A stretch of 64,000 nt of DNA from Anaeramoeba flamelloides. Its lineage: Eukaryota > Metamonada > Anaeramoebidae. Below are positions 1 to 11,177 of the stretch, in pieces. The notes beneath the pieces were generated by a model. That model was given only the letters and a program-made list of their open reading frames with translations, searched no databases and was not told where the DNA came from. A program made the position numbers and the translations under genes. Position 1 is the stretch's first letter, and each line of letters starts with the position of its first letter. The stretch covers positions 682,001-746,000 of the forward strand of contig JANTQA010000072.1 in assembly GCA_027625915.1 (NCBI GenBank). Reading direction: 5' to 3'.

Positions 1-373
1 AAAAAAATTACTTAAAAACAGTTAAACCCCCCTCTTAACATTAAACCAAAACAGTTGAATTTCTGAACATCTTATAAAAATTTGCTTTTGTTATTTTTTT
101 TTACCAAAACACCACCTTAAAAAAATTTTTTATTTTATTTCAACACTTCAATTAGGAAGAGTCAAATTAATGAAACAAAATTTCCTTTTTAATTGATTTT
201 TTAGGATCTTTTTCATTTTTCTACTCATTGTAACGAAACAGAATTTGAGAAATTGAAATTAAAATTATTTGTTTATTAATTGAAAAATGGAGGTATTAAA
301 TTAAATTCAAAATTGATTTCTGAAGGAATAATTTTTTTTAAGAAAGGGTATTTAAAGGTTATATCTATGTTTA

Positions 374-665
374 TTGCTTTGCTTTGTAAAAAACCACCTT
401 GTTATAATGTTCCGAGTTTGGGCTGAAAGAACGAAAAAATTGTTATTGTTCAAAGTGGCATAAGAGGAAATTGAGTTGTTACAATAACAACGACTATTGA
501 TTTCATATTAGCACTAGAACAATCTCATTATTTTTAGAGTCTAAAAGGGGATCCAAAATGGAGGATTATAACAGGGGATTTTTGAACAAACGAAACAATA
601 TGAAATGATATTTATTTTTGGAACCTCAGGATCTAACTCGACACAATAGAGATAAACAAACAAAG
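374..665. repeat. dispersed repeat, left copy (pairs with 63700-64000)
   Basis: About 290 bp here match the last 300 bp of the window in the same orientation, with long shared words such as CAAAGTGGCATAAGAGGAAA and TTGAGTTGTTAC, and only small indels. On the minus strand both copies keep a short shared peptide frame (ISSYATLN followed by FFVL), which may be chance or a remnant of an element's gene. No terminal inverted repeat was seen. Confidence 0.8.
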
Positions 666-1179
666 CGAATAAAAAATAAAAAACTAATTTGTTATTTTTT
701 AACGATACTTCGAAGAACAAATTCTTCAAAGTATCTTTTTTTCTCAACTCGATTATTGAAAACATTGAAATTAAATGTTAAATTGATTTCTTTTGAAGAC
801 AAAACTTGTTTTAAATTTCCACAGAGATAAAATATATCTTTCAAATTTTCAATGCCATCCATTTCCTATTTCATATTTTATTTCCCATTTGTTAAAAAAA
901 TTCCCCAAAACAATTAAATATCGAATACCGAATATATACTGAGGATTCTTAAAAGCAAATGATTTGCAAAAAATCCCTTGAAAATTGACTTACTTGAATT
1001 GGTAGCAAAAAAATGTTTTTTTTTTTTTTTTTTTTCTTAAATTTGTAATTTTCAATTTTTCTCTTTTTGAAATCCACTAAAAATGTTTTTTTTTTTTCAA
1101 AGAAAAATAGATAACAATTATTTTTAACTTCTTTTTTGTAAAAATGAGATTAATTTTTAATTAAAAAAAGGAAAAAAAC

Positions 1180-1650
1180 AATTTTTGGATTTCGACATTA
1201 TTTTCAAATAAAGAAATGGAATTTACTCCTTTTCCAAACATTGTCCAAAAAATGAAGCATTTTATGTTTGACTTTTAGTGAACAAATATTTTTGTTACCT
1301 GAACCAAAATACCTGTTCAAATGATTGAAAAACGCTGAATAGGGCAATCTTTTGCGATTTATTGTATTAACATCGTTGCAAAAAAATTAGTTAAAGTCTT
1401 CTAAAATAACTTTAAATATCATATTTTAAAAGTTACATTTATTAGTAAAATACTTCTTTTTTTTGTTCAGCTTGAGTTGGAAATAAGATCTCAAAAAATT
1501 TTCAAACTTTGCCTGATAGCCCAACGATTTCTCAAAATCTTTTCACAGCAACTACAGTACTATCTTATGCTTTTTAGAGATTTACTCTATTTCTTATCTG
1601 ATGTTGTCTAAAATTATTTACTTAAAATTTCACAAAGAAAAAGTTTGTAA
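1180..1650. repeat. dispersed ~470-bp repeat, copy 1
   Basis: Matches 18455-18945 in the same orientation at moderate identity. Shared landmarks in order are TTTTTGGATTT, AAAGAAATGGAATTTA, CAAACATTGTC, GGAAATAAGATC, AATTTTCAAACTT and TTAAAATTTCACAAA-like words, with gaps between. No open frame spans either copy, and the family is unknown. It is probably an old inactive element. Confidence 0.7.
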
Positions 1651-2138
1651 TTAAAAAAAAAATTAATAGCAAAATAATAAGATCTTTAACTTATTGAAAA
1701 TTTTATTGTTTGTTTTTAAAAAATAATCGTTTAATCTCTTGGTAAACTAAAATAAAACAAAACAAAAAAAAATGATTATAAAATACTATATTTTTCCCCA
1801 AAGTGACATAAAAAAAATCTCACTTTTGAGAAAAGAAATAAAGAGTAAACAATTTCTAAATTATTCGTTTCTGTTACTTCTGAGGTCGCACGGATATAAT
1901 ATAAAATTTGTCGAAATGTTGAGTAACAAATTGTAACAGTGATAATTTCGTTCATAGGGTTTAATTTTAAGTTTCAAGTAAAATTTTCAATTGAAGATCT
2001 TCAAATTTCATAAGAAATTTCAATTTATTTTTTTTTTCCCTTTTTTCATATTTTTATTAGTATTAAATCTTATGTATTAAATTCAATTTCAATATTTTTT
2101 TTTTTTTTTCAAATTTGTTTTTTATTTAAAAAATCTAG

Positions 2139-2340
2139 GAAATGGCCCAAAAATTTCTCCGTTACGAAACAAAACATACCAGTTTAACAACTGAAGTTGG
2201 CGAAGAAATAAGATCTCTTTGGACAGATCAAGCGCTTCAAACGGCATACGAAAATAGACATTTATTCCAATTACCAGATTCAACAGATTAGTAAGTTTCT
2301 TTCGAGACATATTTTTGATTTATTATTCAAAAAGGTGTCC

Positions 2341-2380
<40 letters not shown>

Positions 2381-5300
2381 CAGAAGTATAAGGACATTTA
2401 GAGTGTAATTTACATTTCTTCAATAACAAAATAAAAAAAAACAAAAAAACATAAAATTTCTAAAATTATTTTTTAATAAATAGTTTTTTGGATAACATTA
2501 AAAGAATTGCAGAAGAAGATTATATTCCAACGGAAAGAGATATGCTAAATTGCAGAATTCCAACTACAGGTGTAAATGAAATATCTTTTAAATTTGGTGA
2601 AATACCTTGGAGGTAAATTTATTTTTTTTAAATATAAAATCTTTTTTCACCTTGGATTAAACCGACTTATTTTTTTTCTCTAAAGCCAAAGTTTTTAATT
2701 TTTTTTTATTTTATTATTTTCTAATAAAAATATTATTTATATAACATGTATATCGCATGTTATATAGATGTTATCTAAAATGAAAATGTTAAAAGTCTTT
2801 TATTTAGAATAAAAATATACTTGCAATTAATAACACCCTTTATATATGTTATATAAAAAAATCAAATTTTTTTTTTTGTTATAAAAAGTGTTATAAAATT
2901 TGCAACATTTATTTACACGTTATAAAATATATAAATATTATAAAAGATGTTATAAAGTTTATTATTTAATAAAAAAATAAATTTATATAATATGCTATAG
3001 TAGTATTTTAAATTATTCTAATGATGTTGTAAAAATTTAAAATTACAATAATAAAATGAAATTCTTAATTGATTTTATTTTTAGAAAAATAAACATACAA
3101 TGAAATTCTATTATTATAAATTATTAGAGAAGATTAAAAAAAAGAAAAATAAAACCATCTTAATAATTTGAATTTATTGTTTTGTATGAAAAAAAATTAG
3201 GAAAAGAAAGTAAGTAAGAATAAGTTTATTGGTTAAAGTTAATGTCTTATATTTATTTTGATTATAATTTATATTTATAAACTTTTTTTTTTATTTTTTT
3301 TTTATGGATATGTATTTCCTAAGAAAAATATGAATTAATTTTTCTGAATAAGTTAAAAGAATTAAATTTTAATGAAATAAATTTTAAAACTAAAATAGTT
3401 TGAAATTATTTTTATTAACGAATAAGTGTGAAATTTATGATTTTATGCTTAAATCTCCTTTGAGGAAATAAAAGTATATGGACTACCTCTAGAGTGTAAT
3501 TTACACTTCTTCAATAATAATAAAAAAAATAAAAATGATTTTTTTGTCAAATTAAAAAAATGTTATTTTTTCAGCCATTTTAATAATTAAATTAGAATTT
3601 AATTTTTCAATATCTTCATAATTCTTTTTTAAAGTTGATTCCAAGAACCCTATTTCTTGTTTATATGCTGTTATCAACCCATTGATATATTCTTTTCTTT
3701 TTTCTCTATAGAAAGACAATGGCCATTTTAACGAGAGGATGGCCGTTTTCAAATACACCATATTTTTTATAGAAAAAGAGTCATATTTAACTTGTTCTGA
3801 TAATTATTAGAGTTATTTGGGAAAAAAAAATCTTGAGTACAAAATTCAAAATCAAAATTTGAAAAACAATTACATCTCTCCGAAAAATGAAAAACATAAT
3901 TTTATTTAGCACCTTTAATATTTTATTTTTTTTATAGATTCCTTAAGTGCCAACTTGAAAAGTTTTATCAAATAGAATGATTTTGGCTATTTAATAATCA
4001 TTATTCAACCAGAGAAGATTCGATCATAAAAGTCATTGAGAAGATGCATTTTGTGTTTTTTTTTTTTTTTTTTTTTCAAAGTAAAACCAAGATCCTTCTC
4101 GCAAATTGAAATTTTAGCAAATAAGAAGATGATTTCTAGTACAAAGATAATTATTACACTTTTATTATTTAGTTGTGTTTTTTGTTTTTTTTTTTTGTAT
4201 TGTTATTGAAAGGATCGATTTCATAAATAAGAAGTATTTGAGTCACCTAAAGTTGGATACCAGATTAACGAAAAAAAAATATTTGTTATCGTGATTATTC
4301 AATTTTTAATCCTTGAATTTTATGTAGAGTAGCTCAATAATTTGTAGAGTACAATACCCTCTTGAAAACGATACAATGCTTAGTTAGGTTACTATTGATT
4401 GTTTTCAAATCTTAAAACAATAATCTTGAGTGATAAAGGGAAAAATTATAAACTTTGCCTCTTTTATTTTTCTTTTGTTTTTAGATAAATAAATAATAAA
4501 ATAAAAAATATCATTCGGTAAATAGAAGTGTGCAAGTTTTCATAAAAGTTGGTTGAAATGTGATTAATAATAATTTAATATTTAAACAAAAAAAATGTAT
4601 TATTCTTTTGTTCAATAAACCTTACTTATCTTTATTTAGATAAATTGCATTTTTTACAATTTTTTTTTTGAATTTAATAAAAAAGTACTCCAATTGTACA
4701 ACAACAGTTTACCTAATAATTCAATAAGTTCATAGATGAATACACGTATATACTAATATTTCCTTCCCAATCCCCCTTTCTTTCCATAACTTGAAAATTA
4801 ATCTTAAAATGAAAATTAACAAAATCGAATTTATTTTTTTACTTTATAAAATACCAAAAAATAAAAATCATTATTCTTTTTATTATAATAGTGTAATTGA
4901 TGTTGGTGGTCAAAGATCAGAAAGAAGAAAATGGATTCATCAATTTGAGGATGTTACATTAATAATTTATGTAAAATAATTACCTTTAAAATATCTTTCT
5001 TTCTTCTTATTATTATTTTTTATTTTTTTTTTTATTAACCTTGTGAAATATTAAATGAAAAATGTTGTTTTTCTATTTTTAATCTATTTTGAAACTTTCT
5101 AAATATTTTTTAAAAAATATCTAAGGTTGTTGCCGCAAGTGAATTCAATCAAAAATTATATGAAGATGAAAGTATTAACAGAATAATTGAAAGTTTAACA
5201 TTGTTTCGAAAAACAGCCAATAACGAATTTTTTAAAGAAAAAAATTGTGTAATTTTTTTGAATAAAATTGATTTATTCAGAGAAAAAATTAAAAAATATG

Positions 5301-5898
5301 ATCTTTCAGAAACATTTCCAGACTACAAAGGTGGTAATGACGTTGACGAAGCTAAAAAATTTTTAAAAAAGAAATTTTTAAGTGAAGGTCAAAATGGAAA
5401 AAGAAATATTTTTGTCCATGAAACTTGTGCTACAGATACAAAAAATGTAATTTTTTTTTTTTTTTTTATTTTTTAACAGTTCTGATAAAAAAGTGAGGTT
5501 TTTAAAAAAAAATCAACAATATATATATATATATAAACTCTTTTTCAAAAATTGTGTCTCACCTGAAATAATAAATTGAAAAAAAAAAAATTATCCTTTA
5601 GTATTCAAGAACAATTAATAACTAAATATGATTTGTAATTCACTTTTAAGTCATTCTAAATCTATAAAAGCCTGATATATTAAAAATTAAAAAAAATAAA
5701 ACCAAAAACTAAAAAAAAGTGTGTCACAATTTTTGAAATGAGCATTACCGATTTTTTATTACTGAACTTTCACTGAAAAAAAGTTGAACAACAAGATTTT
5801 TTATGAATAATTCAATCCTTTTTCAAAGACACTACATAGTCTCAATTTTCTTAGTGATTATTTGTCTTTTCGAAGATCTCTTTTTTTTTTCGACATGA

Positions 5899-5940
<42 letters not shown>

Positions 5941-6356
5941 AAAAGAAAAACAAAAGAAAAACAAAAATTTGAAAAAGCAAAACTAAAATTTGCAAAATTA
6001 GAAAAAATGATTCTGATCCAAAAATTTGAAAATATTTTTTGTTAAGAATACTGTAATAAACCCTCAAAACAACTCCCATTAACATTATAAAGTGAGTCAA
6101 AATTTATGAAAAATAGTTTATATATATATATATAAACCTGGCTTTTTTAAAACAACTTGGCATTTGTATTTGATATAATTTTTTTTAGATACTAATAATT
6201 CTCATTTCTGACATTATTTTCTTTATTAATATATTTATTTCATTTTTATATATTGCTTTATCTTTTCAAATTTATAATCCAAAGATTGAAATGGTTTTTG
6301 ATGCAGTGAATACAAGCATTCTTGAAGAATCACTAAAAATTGGCGGATATATTTAA
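2139..6356 (+). CDS. heterotrimeric G protein alpha subunit (5' exons missing)
   Basis: A GTPase that relays signals from receptors at the plasma membrane. I read five exons: 2139-2290, 2484-2612, 4892-4970, 5126-5446 and 6285-6356 (stop TAA), all with GT-AG borders and matching phases. In order they give the helical domain ([40 protein letters not shown]), switch I with the catalytic Arg and Thr (CRIPTTG), switch [16 protein letters not shown], the guanine-specificity NKID motif (FLNKIDLF), and the TCATDTKN loop. All are family hallmarks. The P-loop and Gly-2 region would lie in upstream exons that I cannot find. The C-terminus ends LKIGGYI, with no Cys at -4, so it is not a pertussis-toxin-type Gi end. 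Introns 2 (2279 nt) and 4 (838 nt) carry repeats. An AATAAA-like signal follows the stop. The class is not assignable. Confidence 0.93.
2383..2428. repeat. short dispersed repeat (GTGTAATTTACAC family), partial copy in G-alpha intron 1
   Basis: The core GGACATTTAGAGTGTAATTT then ACATTTCTTCAATAA also occurs at 3430-3530 and 15905-16005. The centre GTGTAATTTACAC is a near palindrome in the other copies. It sits inside a 193-nt intron next to a (TA)n tract. Confidence 0.6.
3430..3530. repeat. short dispersed repeat (GTGTAATTTACAC family), fuller copy
   Basis: Aligns over ~95 bp with 15905-16005: a TTATGCTTAAAT / TTACGCTTAAAT block, then CCTTTGAGGAAAT, then CTAGAGTGTAATTTACACTT. It lies in G-alpha intron 2. 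The length and lack of coding would fit a SINE or MITE remnant, but neither an A/B box nor terminal repeats were recognised. Confidence 0.7.
5519..6136. mobile_element. ~600-bp MITE with (TA)n ends, copy A1
   Basis: Terminal inverted repeats: the left end reads TTTTTCAAAAATTGTGTCTC and the complement of the right end reads TTTTTCATAAATTTTGACTC, each preceded by (TA)n and TAAACT. There is no open frame for a transposase. TA borders suggest a Tc1/mariner-type non-autonomous element. It makes up most of G-alpha intron 4. Related copies are at 7345-7960, 19790-20375 (reversed), 62110-62722, with a scrap at 8640-8700. Confidence 0.8.
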
Positions 6357-7344
6357 TATTATAAACGATATGTTTTGGAAATTCTTTCATAGAAAAAAAT
6401 AAATTGAATTTTCTTTTTTTTGTATTTTTTTATTTTTTATTTAGGAATCAATAATTTTTTATATTTTTTATTTAGGAATCCATAATTTTTTGATTTTTTT
6501 TACAAGTAATAATTGACAAGCTGTAAGGTGTCCAAATACAATCTGAAAGACTGGAGATTTCACCCCAGACAACTACATCCTTTTTGCTTGTTTATAATTT
6601 TATTAAAAAGTCATAAAAAGCATAAAAATCACCAAGGTGTAATTTTAATAAACTGGAAATCAGGTTTAGGCTTTACAAAACCACTAAATTTATGAGTAAG
6701 TATCGTTTAACCGATATGAATCTTTTTAACTATTCTAAAGAATTAAACCCCAATAGGAATTTGAACAAAAATCCTCTCAATTTATGAAGTGAATATGATT
6801 CTTGACTGGCTTCTCCGCATTTGTTCTCTCACCAGATTCGGCAACTTCCCTTCCTAAATTAACTTGAATTAAGAACCACTTGAATTTGAAAAATCATTAA
6901 GATCTACAAAACTTTCTAGTTTAAAAATTTTTAGCAATTCAAAGAAAAAAAAATATTTTTAGTAAACTAAAAACATACTTGTAATTCTTTCAACAAGTTG
7001 GCCTACATTGACAAAAAAAACTTGAAAATAAAAAAAATCTTTCTAGACCTGCATTACAAAAGTTCAAAAGAAGGCAGAATACTATCATTACTGTATTCTT
7101 CAAGCCAACAACAGAAATCAAAGAAACTTGAATCTCAACATTTGAGAACTTTTTGATTGTTATTTTTACCAAGCCAATCATTTAAGTCGCTTTAATATTT
7201 TTCTAATTCTAAATCAGTGAGACAAGATGTACACAAAATGATAGATGTTTGGAATTTTTGTAAACTCAAACATTTTGACTAATTTTAGTTTTAAGTAGAG
7301 AAAACTTGTTATTCTTTCTTTTAGAAAAATTAAATATAATAAGC

Positions 7345-7769
7345 AATGTTTTAAAAATCGTGACTCGCCGGGAATAATAAATTTAAGATATATATATAGA
7401 TTATTTATTTACCCATTAGTATTCAAGAAAAACAAATAATTAAATATTATTCATAACTCACTTTTAAATCATTCGAAATATATAAAAACCTGATATTTAA
7501 AAAATTAAAAATAAATGCATTATCGAAAACTAAATTAAAAAAGTAAGTAACAATAATGAAATAAGCATTTACAGATTTTTTATTACTCAACTTTCTCTGA
7601 AAAAAAGTTAACAAGAGGATTTTTAGCTAATAATTAAATTCATTTTAAAATACATTACAGAGTCTCCATTTTCTAAATGAACATTTTTCTTTTCAATTAT
7701 CGTTTTTTTTTTTTTTTAACTAAGAGATCTTATTTCTTTAACTAAACAAACAAAAAGAAAAAGTAAAAG

Positions 7770-7801
<32 letters not shown>

Positions 7802-7960
7802 AAAAGAAAACTAAAATTTGATTAAATTAGAAAAAATGAATAACCTAAAAAACTAATTCTGATCAATATAATTGAAAAAATTTTTTATCAGAATATAAAC
7901 TTTATTTCAGAATCATTGGCCCATTAAATGACAAATTTTGAATATATATATATATATATA
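7345..7960. mobile_element. ~600-bp MITE, copy A2 (diverged)
   Basis: Same order of landmarks as A1: GTGACTCGCCGGGAATAATA at the left (for GTCTCACCTGAAATAATA), ATTAGTATTCAAGAA, CTCACTTTTAAATCATTC, AAACCTGATAT, ACAGATTTTTTATTACT, and a (TA)n border at the right (7942-7960). Ends are degraded and it is non-coding. Confidence 0.7.
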
Positions 7961-8639
7961 AATTTTATTTATCTATTATAATAAAAAAAAAATACCATTT
8001 TAATTATCAGTTATATGTACTGATATAAACTAAATTTTATAATAAATGGTCCATCTTACATTTGAATAATGAATTTCTTTTATATCTTTTTGAAGTTTTT
8101 ACTCTCACAATGAAAAGTTTGTAAATAAATCATTTTTTCTCTTTTTTATTTTTTCCACAATGTTTTGTTAAAATGGAAAATGAAAATGAAAAATTGGAAA
8201 GAAGTAACAGATGAATTAATGAAAAATTTGGTTTCGAATATGAAAAAGAGATTAGATTTAGTTATTCGAATGGAAGGAGAATCGATAAATGATTTTTTTT
8301 TACCTTTTTTAAATTTGAAACCAAATTTTTTATGTAATGCTTCTTTTAAAATAAATGTCCCTATTTTTTTTTACAGTTTTTTTTATTTTTCCTTTCTTTT
8401 ATTTTTAGACAAAAAATAAATATCTCTTGAGTATATTATTGAATATTAAAAACTAAATTTTTATATTATAATAGATAACTTCAATTATTAAATATATTTT
8501 TATTTAAAATTTGATTTTTAATGGACCAATTATTATCAAAGATAGTTTATTTGTTTTTCATCGAAAAATAAAATAAAAAAAAGTGAAAAAAAATTAAAAA
8601 AAATTGGGCAATTTAATTTGAAATTTAGTTTAGTAGAAA

Positions 8640-8700
8640 AATACAAAGAAACTCCTGTTAACATTATAAAGTGAGTCAAAATTAGTGGAAGGAGGCTTGT
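8640..8700. repeat. scrap of the ~600-bp MITE family (right end)
   Basis: The words AACATTATAAAGTGAGTCAA and AATTAGTGGAAG match the right end of A1 (CATTATAAAGTGAGTCAAAA). Only the terminal ~40 bp are recognisable. Confidence 0.55.
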
Positions 8701-9239
8701 ATCATTAAAATTAATGTATAATCAATAAATGTCCAGAAAAAAAAATTAAAATCAGTTTCAATTTTTTTTTTCAATATAAAAACAACATACAATAACATAG
8801 AGACTTTATGTTGTACTTTTTTAATTTTTTATTCGAATTTAAATTCGACCTACAAAAACATAATACAAGAAAAAATATATATTAGTACTTCAATATCATT
8901 ATAAATTTGTTATTTTAGATTCTGAAACTTTAGACCAATCCAAGTTTCCATGGAAAATAATCTTGAAATAAATTTAGAGTATTTTCTTTCTTCTTCTACG
9001 AAGAGATAAAAGTTGTTTAATATTTTTGAGAAAATTTAAAATTTTTACTTTGAGCAAATCAGATAGATTTCTCGATTGGAAAAAAGTAATCACTTAATTC
9101 TTGAAAATGGTATTTCTAGTATGGTTTATATTAATATAATCATACAAACAATTTTACTTTTTTGTTTTCAGAAGAGGTTCAAAATTCATAGGATATATGC
9201 TTTGATTTACAATTCAAGAAAAAACGAGAAAACAGAAAA

Positions 9240-9650
9240 AAAGTTCAACACAATTATTAATTTGTAATCTGAAGATAACATGAAAATGAAAAGTAAGATC
9301 TATTAATAAAAAAAAAAATAATTGATTAAATATAGAATGGGGGACTTTAAACCATAATGTTTTTTTAATACTATCTTTTGATATGGATTTTACTTTGATT
9401 GATCAATTATTAAAAAATTATTGAAAAAATTTGACTATTTTTGAGATCTCCAAAACCACTCTAATGATACTTGATAAATCAATGAGATTTAAATTGTTTT
9501 TGTTGCTTTATTGAAAATAATTTAATGAATTATTATTTGAAATTATTTTATTTCTTCTTTTAATTGATTTTACTTTTAGTTTTCTCTTAAGGTTTACCAT
9601 TAAAAATCATCTTGACCCTTTTTTCCTGTTTTTGTTTTTTTGAATAAATA
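9240..9650. repeat. dispersed ~410-bp repeat, copy 1 (pairs with 60005-60425)
   Basis: Direct match to 60005-60425. Both begin near GTTCAACACAATT. A stretch of about 30 nt around TTTGAGATCTCCAAAACCAC is identical, and TTTTAATTGATTTTACTTTT follows near the right end of both. It is non-coding as far as I can tell. One copy is intergenic and the other lies in PSMB4 intron 3, so it is a mobile or duplicated unit of unknown family. Confidence 0.75.
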
Positions 9651-10064
9651 GTCATCTTTTAAATTTTTTACAGCAATCAAAAGTTAAGAGAATTTTTTAG
9701 AAAAATCAAAAAAGAGAACAATTATTTCCTGATTTAGTTTGAGAACAATAATTTAAGTACTTTTTCTAATTTTTTCTCTTAACTTACTATTACAAAGGAA
9801 AAAAACTGAATGTTCCAAAAAAAGAAGCGACTATTAATTATTGTTCTTGAATTTCTAACTTTTTCAAGTGAATTTTCTTATTCTCAGGTTGGACCTTGAA
9901 AAGAACTTTTTGAAAATTTGTTATTTACAATTTCTGGATTGTAAAATTAAAAATATAACGATGCTTTTTAGTATTGATTGAACTTAAAATGATAAGTCAA
10001 AAAAATTTCAAAATATTTTCCATTTTTTTTATTATTTGCGAATAATCAACTTTGTGTCTTTCGA

Positions 10065-11177
10065 ATGTCCGAAATTCAAGATTTGTTAAAAAAAGTCTCA
10101 AATTCAGAAGAAAACTATCTGACAGAAGGGAAAAGTATTCTACAAAAATGGATCAATTCAAAATTAACCCTTATTGATATTTCTAAACAAATCTCAAATT
10201 TTGAAAAAGATTTAACAGACTGTTTTGTAGTTTCTTTGTTGTATCATTATTTTTATCCGAATTTGGGATTCGAGAAAGTAAACAGCTTAAAGGATACAAA
10301 GGAACGTTTCACTCTTTTATGCAAATTATTAAAGTCAACCGATTTAAATTATTTATTTCCTTCAACAGAAGAAATTCAAAAAGTAAATCAACTACAAAAA
10401 AAAAACAAAAAAAAAAAAATTCACTTTCTTTTTATTTTCTTTTTTAAAAAAACAATCTTTATTAACTTCTTTTTTATTTTTTTTTATTTCCAAAGGAAAA
10501 AGGGAAATTCTTTCTGTACATTCTTTTAAAACTTTACCTCCAAAAAGAACAAAAACTTGAAGAAAAAAACAAAATTGAAATCGAAAAAGAAAAAGAAAAA
10601 GAAAAAGACCACCACAATAAAGAAAACAAAACAACACCTAATGGAAATGAAAATGATCTGTACCAAGAGATTACAATAACCAAAGAAGAAGAAAAAACAA
10701 ATTTTCAACCCAAACAAAATCAATTTCAACCTCTTGATAAAAAAAATGAGGAATTTCAACTTTTACAGCAATGGTCTTCATTAGGATCCGAGATGATGGA
10801 ATCGTTTGGTAAACAAAACCAAGAAATCGTACATTTTTATAAGGAAATGGGTGAGATTTTACCAGAATATCTTCCAACTTTTACTGATTTAAAACATCAA
10901 TTGAAAATTATTTGTGAGCCAAATTTAAAAGTTCGTTTTTTTTTTATTTTTTTTTTTTACCAACTAATTCTTGTTTATTTGATTCAACTTTTTTTGAACT
11001 TTAATTTTATTTTTCAAGAAAAATGGCAATTCCTTTTTTGTGATTGCTTACAATTCTTTTGAGAAGAAACTTTTTTTATTTCCAACAAGAAGAGATCTTT
11101 TTGTATTTCTTACATTTAGCTCTGTTTTTGTTTACTTGACTTCTCCTTTGATCCAAAAATTAAATCATAGCTCTTAG
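10065..11177 (+). CDS. calponin-homology (CH) domain protein
   Basis: Likely an actin- or microtubule-binding protein. Exons are 10065-10382, 10496-10930 and 11019-11177 (stop TAG), all phase 0, giving 303 aa. Residues ~20-130 form a CH domain: LQKWINSKL, DLTDCFVVSLLYHYF, KERFTLLCKLLK, then STEEIQK joined across intron 1 to the last helix (GKFFLYILLKLYLQ). The splice is supported because it restores this helix. A Lys/Glu and Asn-rich linker (~130-190) follows, then a segment ending in FFVIAYNSFEKKLFLFPTRR, which resembles the start of a PH-like strand pair; that part is a guess. Intron 2 has the weak donor GTTCGT, so the C-terminus is less certain; reading through instead gives a hydrophobic tail. 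ATG at 10065 is the first in frame. I cannot name the subfamily. Confidence 0.75.

Larger units (their letters stand above)
1..2138. other. AT-rich DNA upstream of the G-alpha exons
   Basis: No convincing coding exon is visible on either strand. The G-alpha gene must have 5' exons carrying the P-loop, but I could not find a GxGESGKST-like stretch here, so this is either intron or flanking DNA. It holds one end of the window-bracketing repeat (374-665) and a dispersed repeat shared with 18.5-18.9 kb (1180-1650). The rest is A/T runs. Confidence 0.6.
6357..10064. other. intergenic, repeat-rich, no firm gene
   Basis: The 3.7 kb between G-alpha and the CH gene. It contains MITE copy A2 (7345-7960), a scrap of the same family (8640-8700), a segment at ~6745-6840 resembling 13360-13445, and the first copy of a ~410-bp dispersed repeat (9240-9650). 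A stretch at 8165-8310 on + reads as a plausible peptide (KEVTDELMKNLVSNMKKRLD) but has no clear start or splice sites; it may be a stray exon. Confidence 0.6.

Noticed and set aside
2345-2376. (TA)16 tract in G-alpha intron 1
   Set aside because: Plain microsatellite; no inverted repeats next to it to mark an element border.
5858-6100. 80-codon minus-strand frame with a long Phe run
   Set aside because: It lies within MITE copy A1 and its poly-A tract.
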